NCBI GenBank assembly: GCA_902782665.1
Contig: CACZOA010000035.1
Coordinates: 1 to 60,812, forward strand
Direction: 5' to 3'
Length of the DNA stretch: 60,812 nt
DNA from: an uncultured Bacteroidales bacterium
Lineage (GTDB): Bacteria > Bacteroidota > Bacteroidia > Bacteroidales > Paludibacteraceae
The position numbers were made by a program, and so were the translations under genes. Shown piece after piece: positions 52,202 to 60,812 of the stretch; position 1 is the stretch's first letter, and each line of letters opens with the position of its first letter. The notes beneath the pieces are model-generated. The model had not been told where the DNA came from and did not search any database. It worked only from the letters and a program-made list of their open reading frames with translations.

Positions 52202-53398
52202 TTACTTTACAAGATCAAGAGTGTCTTTTGCGATCATATACTCCTCGTCAGTAGGAACCACAAGAACCTTTACCTTAGACGATGGAGTTGAGATGATCTT
52301 CTCTACTCCTGACGCTGCGTTGTTAGCGGCTTCGTCGATCTCAATTCCTAGGTAACCGAAATCTTCGCAGCAAAGCTGACGGATTGTTCTCTGGTTTTCA
52401 CCGATTCCTCCTGTGAAGACCAAAATATCAAGACCGCCAAGAACAGCTGTATATGAGCCGATGAACTTGCGTACACGGTAAACGAACATATCTCTTGCAA
52501 GAGTAGCACGCTCGTTGCCGTCTTTGATGCCAGCCTCCACGTCGCGCATATCCTGAGAAATACCAGATACGCCCTTCAATCCACTCTCCTTATTAAGAAT
52601 ATTGTTGATTGCCTTGATGTCAAGTTTTTCACGGTCCATCAAGTATGTGATAGCACCTGTGTCGATATCACCGCAGCGAGTACCCATTACAAGACCTTCA
52701 AGTGGAGTAAGACCCATTGAAGTGTCGACGCTCTTACCATCCTTGATTGCAGAGATTGAACCACCGTTACCGATGTGGCAAGTGATCATCTTTATGCCTT
52801 CTGGCTTCATTCCAAGGATCTCCAAAGTGCGTGCAGATACGTATCTGTGGCTAGTTCCGTGGAAACCGTATCTACGAACGCCATCCTTTTTGTAATATTC
52901 ATAAGGAAGAGCATACATGTATGCCTTAGATGGCATAGTCTGGTGGAATGCTGTATCGAACACTGCTACCTGAGGCACATTTGGCAACTCATGAGTGATT
53001 GCCTCGATACCTTTTAGGTTGGCAGGGTTGTGAAGAGGTGCAAGAGGAGCACACTCCTTGATATTATCGATAACCTCCTTAGTAATTAGTACAGATTTGT
53101 TGAATTTCTCACCTCCGTGTACAACACGATGACCTACAGCCTCGATTTCAGACAGACTCTTGATTGCACCGTCTTCCTTTGATTGAAGAACCTTAAGAAT
53201 CAATTCGATTCCTGCTGTGTGTTCTGGAATTTCGCAGTCAATTTGCTTTTTCTCACCTGATGGAGTCTTGTACTTCAAGAATGAATCTTTCAAGCCGATT
53301 TTTTCAACTCCTCCCGACGCCAATGTGTCGTTCTTTGGCATGTCTATCAATTTGTATTTGATAGAAGAGCTGCCGCAGTTTAGTACTAATATTTTCAT
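52202..53398 (-). CDS. ackA: Acetate kinase
   Basis: A 398-residue cytoplasmic enzyme that makes ATP and acetate from acetyl phosphate. Visible features: the phosphate-binding N-terminus MKILVLNCGSSSIKYKLI, VGHRVVHGGEKF, the FDTAFHQTMP signature, RYGFHGTSHRYVS, MITCHIGNGGSISAIK and FTGGIGENQRTIR. The length is typical. It lies directly downstream of pta, the enzyme before it in the pathway, with a hairpin between them. Confidence 0.97.
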   Translation of the reverse strand: MKILVLNCGSSSIKYKLIDMPKNDTLASGGVEKIGLKDSFLKYKTPSGEKKQIDCEIPEHTAGIELILKVLQSKEDGAIKSLSEIEAVGHRVVHGGEKFNKSVLITKEVIDNIKECAPLAPLHNPANLKGIEAITHELPNVPQVAVFDTAFHQTMPSKAYMYALPYEYYKKDGVRRYGFHGTSHRYVSARTLEILGMKPEGIKMITCHIGNGGSISAIKDGKSVDTSMGLTPLEGLVMGTRCGDIDTGAITYLMDREKLDIKAINNILNKESGLKGVSGISQDMRDVEAGIKDGNERATLARDMFVYRVRKFIGSYTAVLGGLDILVFTGGIGENQRTIRQLCCEDFGYLGIEIDEAANNAASGVEKIISTPSSKVKVLVVPTDEEYMIAKDTLDLVK

Positions 53399-53421
53399 GA
53401 AATTTTTTTAGTTATATATGA

Positions 53422-53453
53422 AATGTTGCAGACGTTGGTACGCCTGCAACATT
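53422..53453 (-). other. Perfect hairpin between pta and ackA
   Basis: AATGTTGCAG and CTGCAACATT pair perfectly around a 12-base loop, eight bases past the pta stop and before ackA. There is no strong T tract. It could set the ratio of the two products by RNA stability or partial termination. Confidence 0.6.
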
Positions 53454-53460
53454 AGATTAT

Positions 53461-54471
53461 TTATTGTTTCGCAGCAATTGCTTGGTTTGCTGTAATTGCA
53501 ATCATCTTTACAACGTCCTCTACTGAGCATCCACGAGAAAGGTCGTTTACTGGAGCTGCAAGACCCTGAAGGATTGGTCCAAGTGCCTCTGCACCAGCAA
53601 GACGCTGAACAAGTTTGTAGCCGATGTTTCCAGCTTCAAGAGAAGGGAATACCAATACGTTAGCCTGGCCTGCGACCTCGCTGCCTGGAGCTTTGCTCTT
53701 AGCGACGCTAGGTACAAGAGCTGCGTCTGCCTGAAGCTCTGCGTCGATCTTCAAGTCTGGAGCATATTGTTTTGCGAAATTACCAGCCTCGATAACCTTG
53801 TCTACAGTCTCATGCTTAGCTGAACCCTTTGTAGAGAAGCTCATGATAGCCACCTTAGGATCATCGAAACCGAAGATAGATTTAGCAGTACCTGCGCTGA
53901 CAACAGCGATGCTTCCAAGTTCCTCAGCTGTTGGCACTGGTGTAGCTGCACAGTCGGCGAACAACAACATGCCATCGTGTCCGTATGTCTTGTCCTTGAA
54001 AATCATAAGGAAAGCACCGCTCACACATTTAGCACCCTGACGAGTCTTGATGATCTGGAATGCAGGACGAAGCACGTTGCCAGTGTAGTTCTTAGCACCA
54101 GCTACCTCACCATCTGCGTCGCCAGCCTTGACAAGAAGACAAGCCAAATATAGAGGATCCTTTACAAGCTCAACTGCCTGCTCAGGCTGCAAACCCTTAC
54201 GTTGACGAAGTTGAAGCAACAGGTCGATATATTTCTGACTGTTTGGATTATTTTCTGGGTCGATGATAGTGGCCTTTGCGATGTTCTTAAGACCGAACTC
54301 AGAAGCCAACTTGTTGATCTCATTAGGGTTGCCTAACAAGATGATGTTTGCGATACCCTCTGCCAAAATTTGGTCGGCAGCCTTCAAAGTACGCTCTTCT
54401 GTACCCTCAGGAAGAACGATGCGCTGCTTGTTCTGCTTAGCGCGAGCAATAATACTGTCTAAAATTGCCAT
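53461..54471 (-). CDS. pta: Phosphate acetyltransferase
   Basis: A 336-residue cytoplasmic enzyme converting acetyl-CoA and phosphate to acetyl phosphate. It is the short, single-domain form: MAILDSIIARAKQNKQRIVLPEGTEERT at the start (in pieces, IARAKQNKQRIVLPEGTEE), LRQRKGLQPEQAVEL, AGDADGEVAGAKNYTGNVLRPA, MLLFADCAATPVPTAEELG, FSTKGSAKHETVDKVIEA, VAGQANVLVFPSLEAGNIGYK, each written here in segments of 20 or fewer. It is the upstream gene of the pta-ackA pair, whose products together recover ATP from acetyl-CoA. Confidence 0.96.
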   Translation of the reverse strand: MAILDSIIARAKQNKQRIVLPEGTEERTLKAADQILAEGIANIILLGNPNEINKLASEFGLKNIAKATIIDPENNPNSQKYIDLLLQLRQRKGLQPEQAVELVKDPLYLACLLVKAGDADGEVAGAKNYTGNVLRPAFQIIKTRQGAKCVSGAFLMIFKDKTYGHDGMLLFADCAATPVPTAEELGSIAVVSAGTAKSIFGFDDPKVAIMSFSTKGSAKHETVDKVIEAGNFAKQYAPDLKIDAELQADAALVPSVAKSKAPGSEVAGQANVLVFPSLEAGNIGYKLVQRLAGAEALGPILQGLAAPVNDLSRGCSVEDVVKMIAITANQAIAAKQ

Positions 54472-54568
54472 ATCTGAAAAATCTTTAATTCTTTTGATGT
54501 TTTAATTAATCTTGTCACACGCAGAAAAGAATCCACATACGTTTTTAATTTACGTATGGTATTTTGAC

Positions 54569-54590
54569 ACGCACGACCGTGCGTCTCTAC
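54569..54590. repeat. Palindromic repeat, family B
   Basis: ACGCACG-AC-CGTGCGT followed by CTCTAC, between pta and purE. A weaker relative, GACACA...TGTGTC, lies near 55151-55173 upstream of purE. Confidence 0.65.
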
Positions 54591-54602
54591 ACGTGTGTCT
54601 GA

Positions 54603-55109
54603 TTAATTTGTTTTGAATTTGAATTGCACTTTTGCCAACTCTTCGTTAGCCTTTACAATCTTACTCTTCAATCCGGCTTTGTGTGCTTTGACCTTCTCTG
54701 CCACAGCCTTGTCACTCAATGCGATCATTTGTGCTGCAAGTATTCCTGCATTCATCGCGCCGTTGATTCCGACTGTCGCCACTGGAATGCCTGGAGGCAT
54801 CTGTACGATAGAAAGAAGAGCGTCCATACCTTCAAGAGTAGATGCGATAGGAACTCCAATCACAGGAACGGATGTCTGTGCTGCAATCACACCTGGTAAT
54901 GCTGCTGCCATACCAGCCGCAGCGATGATCACCTTGATGCCACGTGATTCAGCGTTTGTTGCGAAACTCTCTACTTCAGATGGAGTACGATGTGCAGAAA
55001 GGGCATTTATCTCGAACGGAATTTCAAACTCGTCGAGTATTTTTGCTGCTTTCTCCATTATAGGCAGGTCTGATGTGCTGCCCATTATGATACTTACTTG
55101 TGGATTCAT
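54603..55109 (-). CDS. purE: N5-carboxyaminoimidazole ribonucleotide mutase
   Basis: A 168-residue class I PurE that moves the carboxyl group of N5-CAIR to make CAIR in purine synthesis. MGSTSDLPIMEKAAKILDEF, SAHRTPSEVESFA, IAAAGMAAALPGVIAAQTSVP, GVPIASTLEGMDALLSI, MPPGIPVATVGINGAMNAG and AAQMIALSD are the family features, here in short pieces. Its partner PurK is not in this window. It lies downstream of a -7 box at 55205-55212. The C-terminus is slightly longer than usual. Confidence 0.97.
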   Translation of the reverse strand: MNPQVSIIMGSTSDLPIMEKAAKILDEFEIPFEINALSAHRTPSEVESFATNAESRGIKVIIAAAGMAAALPGVIAAQTSVPVIGVPIASTLEGMDALLSIVQMPPGIPVATVGINGAMNAGILAAQMIALSDKAVAEKVKAHKAGLKSKIVKANEELAKVQFKFKTN

Positions 55110-55204
55110 TATCCTTATCCTTCAAAAAATGTCAAACACTTCGTTTATTTTGACACATAATATTTGTGTGTCTCTACGTGTCGTCATACAACACGCTCAT
55201 TTTG

Positions 55205-55212
55205 CAAAGATA
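55205..55212 (-). promoter_or_regulatory. Bacteroidetes -7 box for purE
   Basis: The minus strand reads TATCTTTG, a TAnnTTTG match about 95 bases upstream of the purE ATG. No other structure was recognised in 55213-55418. Confidence 0.55.
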
Positions 55213-55418
55213 CATCTTTTTGTATTAACAAAAAATTATTAAGATTGAAAATCCCAAACTGATAAATCAGAAGGGAACATTTTTGAGTCGCTGAATGGTG
55301 TTTTTGGTATTTTTGTGCAGACTAGGCAACGGTTTTCTTATTGTTTGTTCTGTAAAATTGGAAGAATCTAAAATGTAGCCTGTCAAAAAAAGAAAATAAT
55401 TAATTGATTTGTAAATAT

Positions 55419-56695
55419 ATGCAACTTGTTGAAAAATTGAATGCACTTTGTGCATCCCGTAAACTAGAGAAAAAAATAGTTGATAAGATTGCGGATAATG
55501 GTGTCTTAATTACATTTTGTGTGTTTACCTTAATGGCAATCTTGATTCGTTTTTCTGTTAAAGACTTTGAGTCTGGTGATTACATAGGGTCTCTTGCTCT
55601 ATGGTATGACCATTTCAAGACACACAGGGGATTTGCCGCATTGAGATCGCCGATAGGAGATTATAATGTTCCTTATCAGTTTTTTATCGCACTGATGACA
55701 TATATAAAAATCAAGCCACTTTATCTGTTTAAGATTTTATCTTGTATTTTCGATTTCCTCCTTGCTATATATTCTGGAAAATTTGTCTACTACATATCTT
55801 CAGAAAGAACTGGTGAATCACGTTCGTTCAAGGATGCGATTTCAAATATGACGTTTGTATTGCCATACGGTGTTGTACTTCTACTTCCCACTGTTGTTTT
55901 CAACTCTGCACTTTGGGGACAATGTGATGCTATCTACACCTTTTTCCTTGTCCTTTCTTTATTTTTGATTTATCGGAAAAGCTATTTTTCTCGTTTGTGT
56001 TCTTAGGCTGTGCATTCGCATTTAAGCTTCAAACAGTGTTTATACTGCCTTTTTTCTTCTATTTATACTTTAGGGAAAAGAATTTCAGCATCTTTTTCTT
56101 ATTGTTTTTGCCGTTAGTCGACATTTTGTTGTCAATACCTTCTCTATGTATGGGATTGCGATTTTCAAAACTCGTTGACGTATATATTAATCAATCAGAT
56201 GCTTATCACTATGTATATATGAATTATCCAAGTTTCTGGGCTATGATCGGAGACAATTATGATTATTTGAAACCGGTAGCAATAATAATCACACTTATGA
56301 TATTGTTTGTGGAATTGTTATATATTGTGCGGAAAAAGGTGGATTTGAAATCGGCTGATAATTTTTTGAGCGTAGCTGTATGGTCGGTTTGGACATGCGT
56401 CCTTTTTTTGCCTTCGATGCATGAGAGGTACGCCTATTTGGCCGAAATTTTGATTGTCATTTTGTTTTTCGTGAAATTATGGTCAGAAGATAGGAAAAAT
56501 TTGGGCATGATCTGTGTTGTGGCGTGTGTGTTGCAATTGATGACATGTATACAATATGGACGTTACTTATTCCAAAATTCGTATATGAATTTTGGTATGA
56601 CTCTTATATTGCATACTTCTGTATACCTTTTCTTTTCATACAAATTATTTGTAAATGGGTTCCAAAAAAATGATGAAACAATAGATGAGTTTTGA
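55419..56695 (+). pseudogene. Polytopic GT-C-like mannosyltransferase gene with a frameshift
   Basis: Two frames joined end to end make one protein of about 425 residues with about ten membrane helices. The first (from ATG 55419) includes FESGDYIGSLALWYDHFKTH and VPYQFFIALMTYIKIKPL, and ends at a stop at 56004-56006 after KSYFSRLCS. The second continues FLGCAFAFKLQTVFILPFFF and carries VLFLPSMHERYAYLAEIL, as in Gpi18-type GT-C transferases. Adding one T to the T5 run at 55985-55989 restores KSYFFSFVFLGCAFAFKLQ. It is either a recent -1 frameshift, a sequencing error or a slippage site. Confidence 0.75.
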
Positions 56696-56769
56696 TTCTA
56701 TTGGGCTCTGTAACGTTATCAAAAGTGAAAAGAGCAAAAAAATATATCGATGTTTTGAGAAAATAAAAC

Positions 56770-56777
56770 TATTTTTG
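56770..56777 (+). promoter_or_regulatory. Bacteroidetes -7 box for glnS
   Basis: TATTTTTG matches TAnnTTTG, 42 bases upstream of the glnS ATG. Confidence 0.5.
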
Positions 56778-56819
56778 CACCATATACACTAATTTTAGAA
56801 GTAGAATAAATTTAATGAT

Positions 56820-58586
56820 ATGGCAGAAAACCAAGAGATAGAAAAAAGTGAAGCCAAAGAGGTGCTTAATTTTATTGAGCAGAAGGTGGTGGAAGATTTG
56901 GCAAATGGCAAAAACGGTGGAAAAGTTCAGACTCGTTTCCCGCCAGAACCAAACGGCTATCTCCATATTGGTCATGCAAAAGCTATTTGCATGGATTTCG
57001 GTATCGCCAAGAAATATAATGGCGTATGCAACCTCCGTTTCGATGATACAAATCCTGTGAAGGAAGACAACGAATATGTTGAGGCAATCAAAGAAGATAT
57101 CAAATGGTTGGGATTCGAGTGGGGCAACGTCTTCTATGCATCCGACTATTTCCAGCAACTTTGGGATCTTGCTGTGACGTTGATCAAGGAGGGAAAGGCT
57201 TACGTTGATGAGCAGACTCCTGAGGAAATTGCCGCACAGAAGGGAACTCCTACAGTGGCAGGAACGGAAAGTCCGTACAGAAACCGACCAATTGAGGAAA
57301 ACCTTCGTCTTTTCCAGGATATGACAGACGGAAAGATTGAGGATGGAAAAATGGTTCTTCGAGCTAAGATTGATATGGCTAGCTCAAACATGCATTTCCG
57401 TGATCCGATTATCTATCGTATCATCACAACGCATCCGCATCATCGTACAGGTTGGAAGTGGAAGGTATATCCTATGTATGATTTTGCTCATGGCCAGAGC
57501 GACTATTTTGAGGGTGTGACTCACTCATTGTGTACGCTTGAGTTTGTGCCTCACCGTCCACTATATGATTTGTTTATTGATTGGTTGAAAGAGGGAAAGG
57601 ATCTTGACGATAACCGTCCTCGTCAGTATGAGTTCAATAAACTTAATCTGAACTACACTTTGATGTCGAAACGTAATCTTTTGACATTGGTTAAGGAGCA
57701 TGTTGTTGAAGATTGGGACGATCCTCGTATGCCTACTATATGTGGATTCAGAAGACGTGGCTATTCACCAGAGAGCATCCATAATTTCATCAACAAGATT
57801 GGTTACACCACTTATGACGCTCTTAATGAGTTCTCATTGCTTGAGAGTGCGGTGCGTGATGATTTGAACAAGCGTGCTACGCGTGTGGCTGCAGTGCTTG
57901 ATCCAATCAAGTTGGTCATCACCAACTATCCAGAAGGAAAGGTTGAGGAGCTTGATGCTATCAATAATCCTGAAGACGAGAATTCTGCCACACACAAGGT
58001 TGAATTCAGTCGTGAGCTATGGATTGAGCGTGACGATTTTATGGAGGATGCTCCAGCAAAATTCTTCCGCCTTGGCCCTGGCAAGGAGGTCCGTTTGAAG
58101 AATGCTTACATTATCAAGTGTAGTGAGAATCCTGAGGAGTGCATTGTGAAGGATACTGATGGAAATATCGTAGAGATTCATGCAGAGTTTATCCCTGAAA
58201 CAAAGACAGGAGAGGCTAACTGCAATATGAAGATCAAAGGAAAGACAATCCATTGGGTAAGCTGTGCACATGCGATCAAAGCAGAGGTCCGTCTGTACGA
58301 CAGACTATGGAAGGTTGAGAATCCTCGTGACGAGTTGGCTCGTATCAAGGAGGAGAAACAGTGTGAGGCTATCGACGCAATGCGTGAAATACTAAACCCT
58401 GATTCATTGAAGGTGTTGACTAACTGTTATGTTGAGAAGTACTTGGCAGATAGTAAACCTCTTGACTACTTGCAGTTCCAACGTATCGGCTATTTTACTG
58501 TAGATAAGACATCTACTGCAGATCATTTGGTATTCAACCGTACGGTAGGATTGAAGGATAGCTGGGCAAAAGAGATGAAGAAATAA
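56820..58586 (+). CDS. glnS: Glutaminyl-tRNA synthetase
   Basis: A 588-residue class I aminoacyl-tRNA synthetase that charges tRNA-Gln. The HIGH motif is at residues 49-52 (RFPPEPNGYLHIGHAKAICM), the KMSKS-like motif is LMSKR near 281-285, and FDDTNPVKEDNEYVEAI, YPMYDFAHGQSDYFEGVTHS, and the anticodon-binding barrel domains (FMEDAPAKFFRLGPGKEVRL, QFQRIGYFTVDK) complete it. Its length and EPNGYLHIGHAK pattern separate it from GltX. It means this organism charges glutamine directly and need not depend on the GatCAB route. Two lipoprotein genes follow. Confidence 0.97.
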   Translation: MAENQEIEKSEAKEVLNFIEQKVVEDLANGKNGGKVQTRFPPEPNGYLHIGHAKAICMDFGIAKKYNGVCNLRFDDTNPVKEDNEYVEAIKEDIKWLGFEWGNVFYASDYFQQLWDLAVTLIKEGKAYVDEQTPEEIAAQKGTPTVAGTESPYRNRPIEENLRLFQDMTDGKIEDGKMVLRAKIDMASSNMHFRDPIIYRIITTHPHHRTGWKWKVYPMYDFAHGQSDYFEGVTHSLCTLEFVPHRPLYDLFIDWLKEGKDLDDNRPRQYEFNKLNLNYTLMSKRNLLTLVKEHVVEDWDDPRMPTICGFRRRGYSPESIHNFINKIGYTTYDALNEFSLLESAVRDDLNKRATRVAAVLDPIKLVITNYPEGKVEELDAINNPEDENSATHKVEFSRELWIERDDFMEDAPAKFFRLGPGKEVRLKNAYIIKCSENPEECIVKDTDGNIVEIHAEFIPETKTGEANCNMKIKGKTIHWVSCAHAIKAEVRLYDRLWKVENPRDELARIKEEKQCEAIDAMREILNPDSLKVLTNCYVEKYLADSKPLDYLQFQRIGYFTVDKTSTADHLVFNRTVGLKDSWAKEMKK

Positions 58587-58603
58587 ACTACAATAACAAC
58601 AAC

Positions 58604-59185
58604 ATGAAAAAGAATTTTTTCTATGCGTTAGGAATGGTTGCTATGCTATGTGGCTGCTCTTCTGGTACAGTTGAAGAAGAGGAAAACAGAATGATAGCAA
58701 CGGGATTCGTTGGTGGGTTAGGTGATGCAACGACATCTATTTCCTATTATGATTTTAAGGAGGAGGATCCTGGATGTAAGATTTCTGGATTTTCTGGATT
58801 GGAGGATTTTGGACGTTGGTCGGAGGTAGACTCTTGTAATATTTCTTTTGACAATATTGTCCCTAATTCGGATTTGACAATAAGAATAAATGTCTTTTTG
58901 ACAGGACCTGCTAATGAGCCAGCAAAATATAGTGCGTATGCCAATGGCAAGTATGTAGGATCAGGTGAAACTTACCATGGAGTGATTTATATCAACGTTC
59001 CTTCTGAGGCTGTAGGTGACAGTGAGAATCTTAATCTAGGATTGAAGATGAAGAATGCTCAAAGACCAATTGATGTAGATCCTGAGAAAAAAGATACTCG
59101 TCTTCTTGGACTTGCCATATCCAACATAACTATTTTTGGCTATGCTTTGGAAGGATTCGGTGAAGAAGAGGATGCTGAAGAATAA
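58604..59185 (+). CDS. Lipoprotein with a beta-sandwich domain, paralogue 1
   Basis: A 193-residue lipoprotein (lipobox MLCGCSSG). The mature domain reads YYDFKEEDPGCKISGFSGLE, DFGRWSEVDSCNISFDN, and ends DTRLLGLAISNITIFGYAL. The order FSG-E-x-FGRWS...D-x-R-LGLAI is like the small beta-sandwich modules attached to phosphoglycerol transferases and other surface polysaccharide proteins. It is closely paralogous to the next gene (PGC, EDFGRWS, VNVP, ITVFGY-type ends). It may bind glycan or polymer; that is inference. It starts 17 bases after glnS. Confidence 0.7.
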   Translation: MKKNFFYALGMVAMLCGCSSGTVEEEENRMIATGFVGGLGDATTSISYYDFKEEDPGCKISGFSGLEDFGRWSEVDSCNISFDNIVPNSDLTIRINVFLTGPANEPAKYSAYANGKYVGSGETYHGVIYINVPSEAVGDSENLNLGLKMKNAQRPIDVDPEKKDTRLLGLAISNITIFGYALEGFGEEEDAEE

Positions 59186-59217
59186 TCTAATGTATTATAA
59201 ACATATAAATTAAGAAA

Positions 59218-59760
59218 ATGATGAAACGTATCATGTATGTTTTGGGAATGGTTTTCGCTTTGTGCTGCTGTTCCTCAAATGGAGATAAAGCATCTTCAGA
59301 TGCGATTAATGATAATGGGTCAAATGTAAATTATTTGTACTCTTACTATGACTTCCGTCAGGAAAATCCTGGCTGTGATATTTACGGTTTTTGCAGTAAA
59401 GAGGATTTCGGACGTTGGTCGAACGGTGATACTGTAATCATTGATTTGATGGCAGCTCCTATGGCAGAAATTACAGCCAGATTGGATATCGACAGAGTTG
59501 TCACTCCAGATGATATTCCTTTCGTTTTTAATGTAGAGGTAAACGGTGAACGTGTTGCTCACATCTCTACAAGTGGAAACAATTCTGTTTATGTGAATGT
59601 GCCAAAGGAAAACCTTGGCGCTGATGGTTCTGCACGTTTGATTGTTATATTTGAGAATGCTGCATTGCCAGGCAAGTATAATCCAGAAAATCCAGATCCA
59701 AGAAAGTTAGGTTTTGCTCTTAGTGGCATAACTGTATATGGATATAGCTTGAAGAAATAA
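59218..59760 (+). CDS. Lipoprotein with a beta-sandwich domain, paralogue 2
   Basis: A 180-residue lipoprotein, with signal peptide ending in CCCSSNG. The domain (YYDFRQENPGCDIYGFCSKE, DFGRWSNGDTVIIDLM, FVFNVEVNGERVAHIST, SVYVNVPKENLGADG, KLGFALSGITVYGYSL) is the same as in the preceding gene, with about half of the positions shared by eye. It lies 32 bases downstream, so the pair looks like a local tandem duplication. The antiporter gene starts 18 bases later. Role unknown. Confidence 0.72.
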   Translation: MMKRIMYVLGMVFALCCCSSNGDKASSDAINDNGSNVNYLYSYYDFRQENPGCDIYGFCSKEDFGRWSNGDTVIIDLMAAPMAEITARLDIDRVVTPDDIPFVFNVEVNGERVAHISTSGNNSVYVNVPKENLGADGSARLIVIFENAALPGKYNPENPDPRKLGFALSGITVYGYSLKK

Positions 59761-59778
59761 TAATAGTAAGAGCGAGCG

Positions 59779-60812
59779 ATGGATACAATATTCAGTCATA
59801 TAGGTATGAGTTTGCCGGTAACCAATCCGGTACTCATATTTTCGCTCGTACTCTTCGTGATTCTTCTGGCTCCGTTTGTATCGGAGAAGTTAAAACTGCC
59901 GAACATCATTGTCATGATTCTGGCAGGAATAATCTTGGGTGAGCATGGAATAGGAGTGTTGACTCGAGATTCCAGTTTTGAACTTTATGGCACCGTCGGC
60001 ATGGTGTACATCATGTTCTTGGCTGGTATTGAAATGGATATTACCGACTTTAAGAAAAACCGTAAGGCGGGAGTTTTCTTTGGCGGAATAACCTTTATTT
60101 TGCCGATGGTAATCGGTACGTTGAGCAGCTATTTTTTGCTTCAATACATTCCTCATCATGAGGTCCCGTACGACGCTACTGTTACGGAAGCGTCGGAAAT
60201 GACGTCGCAATATTATCTGTTGGTGGCATCCCTTTTGCTTGCCAGTATGTATGCGTCGCACACGTTGATCTCCTATCCGATTGTCAGCAAATACGGAGTC
60301 AACAAAAACCGTAGCATCAGTATAACTATCGGAGGAACGATGATCGCCACTACTTTGTCTTTGTTGGTGTTGGCGGTGATTGTCGGTATGGCGAAAGGTC
60401 AGATCAACAGTTTCTTCTGGGTTCGCATGGGAATAGCTATATGTATATTCCTTTTTATCATTGTATTTATTTTCCCTCGTCTTGCAAGTTTGTTTTTCAA
60501 ACGCGTAAGTGATAGTGTAGGTCAGTACATTTTTGTGCTGGCTCTTGTCTTCTTGGGTGGATATATTGCTCAACTTGCTGGTCTTGAGGCGATTATCGGA
60601 GCTTTCTTGGTGGGAATAGCGATAAGCTCTCTTATCCCGAGAATCTCACCTTTGATGAACAGATTGGAGTTTGTGGGTAATGCGATTTTCATTCCGTTCT
60701 TTTTGATAGGAGTGGGAATGCTTATCGATTTAAGGGCGGTGTTTGCCGGTCCTAACACTCTTATCGTGGCTGTAGTGATGTGTATTGTTTCGAATTTGTC
60801 GAAATATTTGGC
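59779..60812 (+). CDS. CPA2-family cation:proton antiporter, 3' end missing
   Basis: The reading frame from the ATG at 59779 is open to the window edge, giving at least 344 residues. It has about ten membrane segments. LVLFVILLAPFVSEKLKLPN, IIVMILAGIILGEHGIGVL, VGMVYIMFLAGIEMDITDF, ASLLLASMYASHTLISYPIV and GYIAQLAGLEAIIGAFLVGI fit the Na+/H+ exchanger/KefB-like CPA2 fold; residues D/N at the crossing helices cannot be judged by eye. Any C-terminal RCK/TrkA-N or universal-stress domain lies beyond the edge. It probably exchanges Na+ or K+ for H+ in the inner membrane. Confidence 0.88.
   Translation, partial: MDTIFSHIGMSLPVTNPVLIFSLVLFVILLAPFVSEKLKLPNIIVMILAGIILGEHGIGVLTRDSSFELYGTVGMVYIMFLAGIEMDITDFKKNRKAGVFFGGITFILPMVIGTLSSYFLLQYIPHHEVPYDATVTEASEMTSQYYLLVASLLLASMYASHTLISYPIVSKYGVNKNRSISITIGGTMIATTLSLLVLAVIVGMAKGQINSFFWVRMGIAICIFLFIIVFIFPRLASLFFKRVSDSVGQYIFVLALVFLGGYIAQLAGLEAIIGAFLVGIAISSLIPRISPLMNRLEFVGNAIFIPFFLIGVGMLIDLRAVFAGPNTLIVAVVMCIVSNLSKYL

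Noticed and set aside
1-60812. Prophage, transposon or integrative element in the window
   Set aside because: No integrase, transposase, capsid, conjugation or att-like direct repeats were seen; only short non-coding repeats are present.

Overview
The window reads as a chromosomal segment of a Bacteroidota bacterium, most likely an anaerobic, host-associated Bacteroidales (Prevotella/Bacteroides-like). The grounds are the many upstream boxes fitting the Bacteroidetes -7 consensus TAnnTTTG, BspA-type leucine-rich repeat surface proteins, PepSY-like periplasmic proteins next to a two-component system, a surface glycan-binding-type lipoprotein, T9SS-like C-terminal tails, and gene families typical of the order (TGS-like nucleoside kinase, DUF2157/DUF4401/GDYXXLXY, malic enzyme fused to a phosphotransacetylase domain). 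The DNA is AT-rich. No rRNA, tRNA, CRISPR array, transposase or prophage was seen. Most genes are housekeeping or envelope genes, separated by short palindromic repeats.

Layout. 1-3.9 kb: a secreted protein, then a response regulator/histidine kinase pair followed by two PepSY-like proteins, with a candidate operator between them. 3.9-7.4 kb: dgt diverges from lpxK, which overlaps a purine nucleoside phosphorylase gene. 7.7-8.5 kb: an outer-membrane barrel protein. 9.1-16.8 kb: nitrogen assimilation (gltB, gltD, asnB). 17-18.5 kb: two exported proteins of unknown role. 18.8-24.4 kb: a six-gene leftward operon combining a DUF2157-DUF4401-GDYXXLXY membrane set with two TonB-plug-like miniproteins and an LRR-barrel fusion protein. 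24.6-28.4 kb: a TPR protein and a GH94 phosphorylase. 28.9-30.5 kb: a second BspA-like LRR protein. 30.5-35.1 kb: nucleoside kinase, TPR protein and an envelope protein, with the two richest repeat clusters. 35.5-37.7 kb: malic enzyme-phosphotransacetylase. 37.9-43.5 kb: an MBL-fold lipoprotein, a second DUF2157 pair, and a GLUG protein coupled to a GDPD-like protein. 43.6-46.6 kb: a surface glycan-binding-like lipoprotein, a GT2 enzyme and a GLYK-like kinase behind an unusual leader. 46.9-51.0 kb: a Cys/His-rich lipoprotein and a 1113-residue coiled-coil repeat protein. 51.1-52.1 kb: a stand-alone fragment-like relative of large Eco57I-type restriction-modification enzymes, followed at once by a DUF2442 frame broken by an amber codon. 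52.2-55.1 kb: ackA, pta, purE. 55.4-60.8 kb: a frameshifted GT-C-like membrane protein, glnS, two paralogous lipoproteins and a truncated CPA2 antiporter gene.

How genes work together. gltBD makes glutamate and asnB uses glutamine to make asparagine. pta-ackA turns acetyl-CoA into acetate with ATP gain, while the malic enzyme fusion supplies pyruvate and NADPH. The GH94 enzyme makes sugar phosphate from an imported disaccharide without using ATP. The least explained parts are the 18.8-24.4 kb envelope operon, the 47.7-51.0 kb repeat protein, the 46.7-46.8 kb leader and the 51.1-52.1 kb restriction-like remnant pair. Family names come from recalled motifs, not from a database search.
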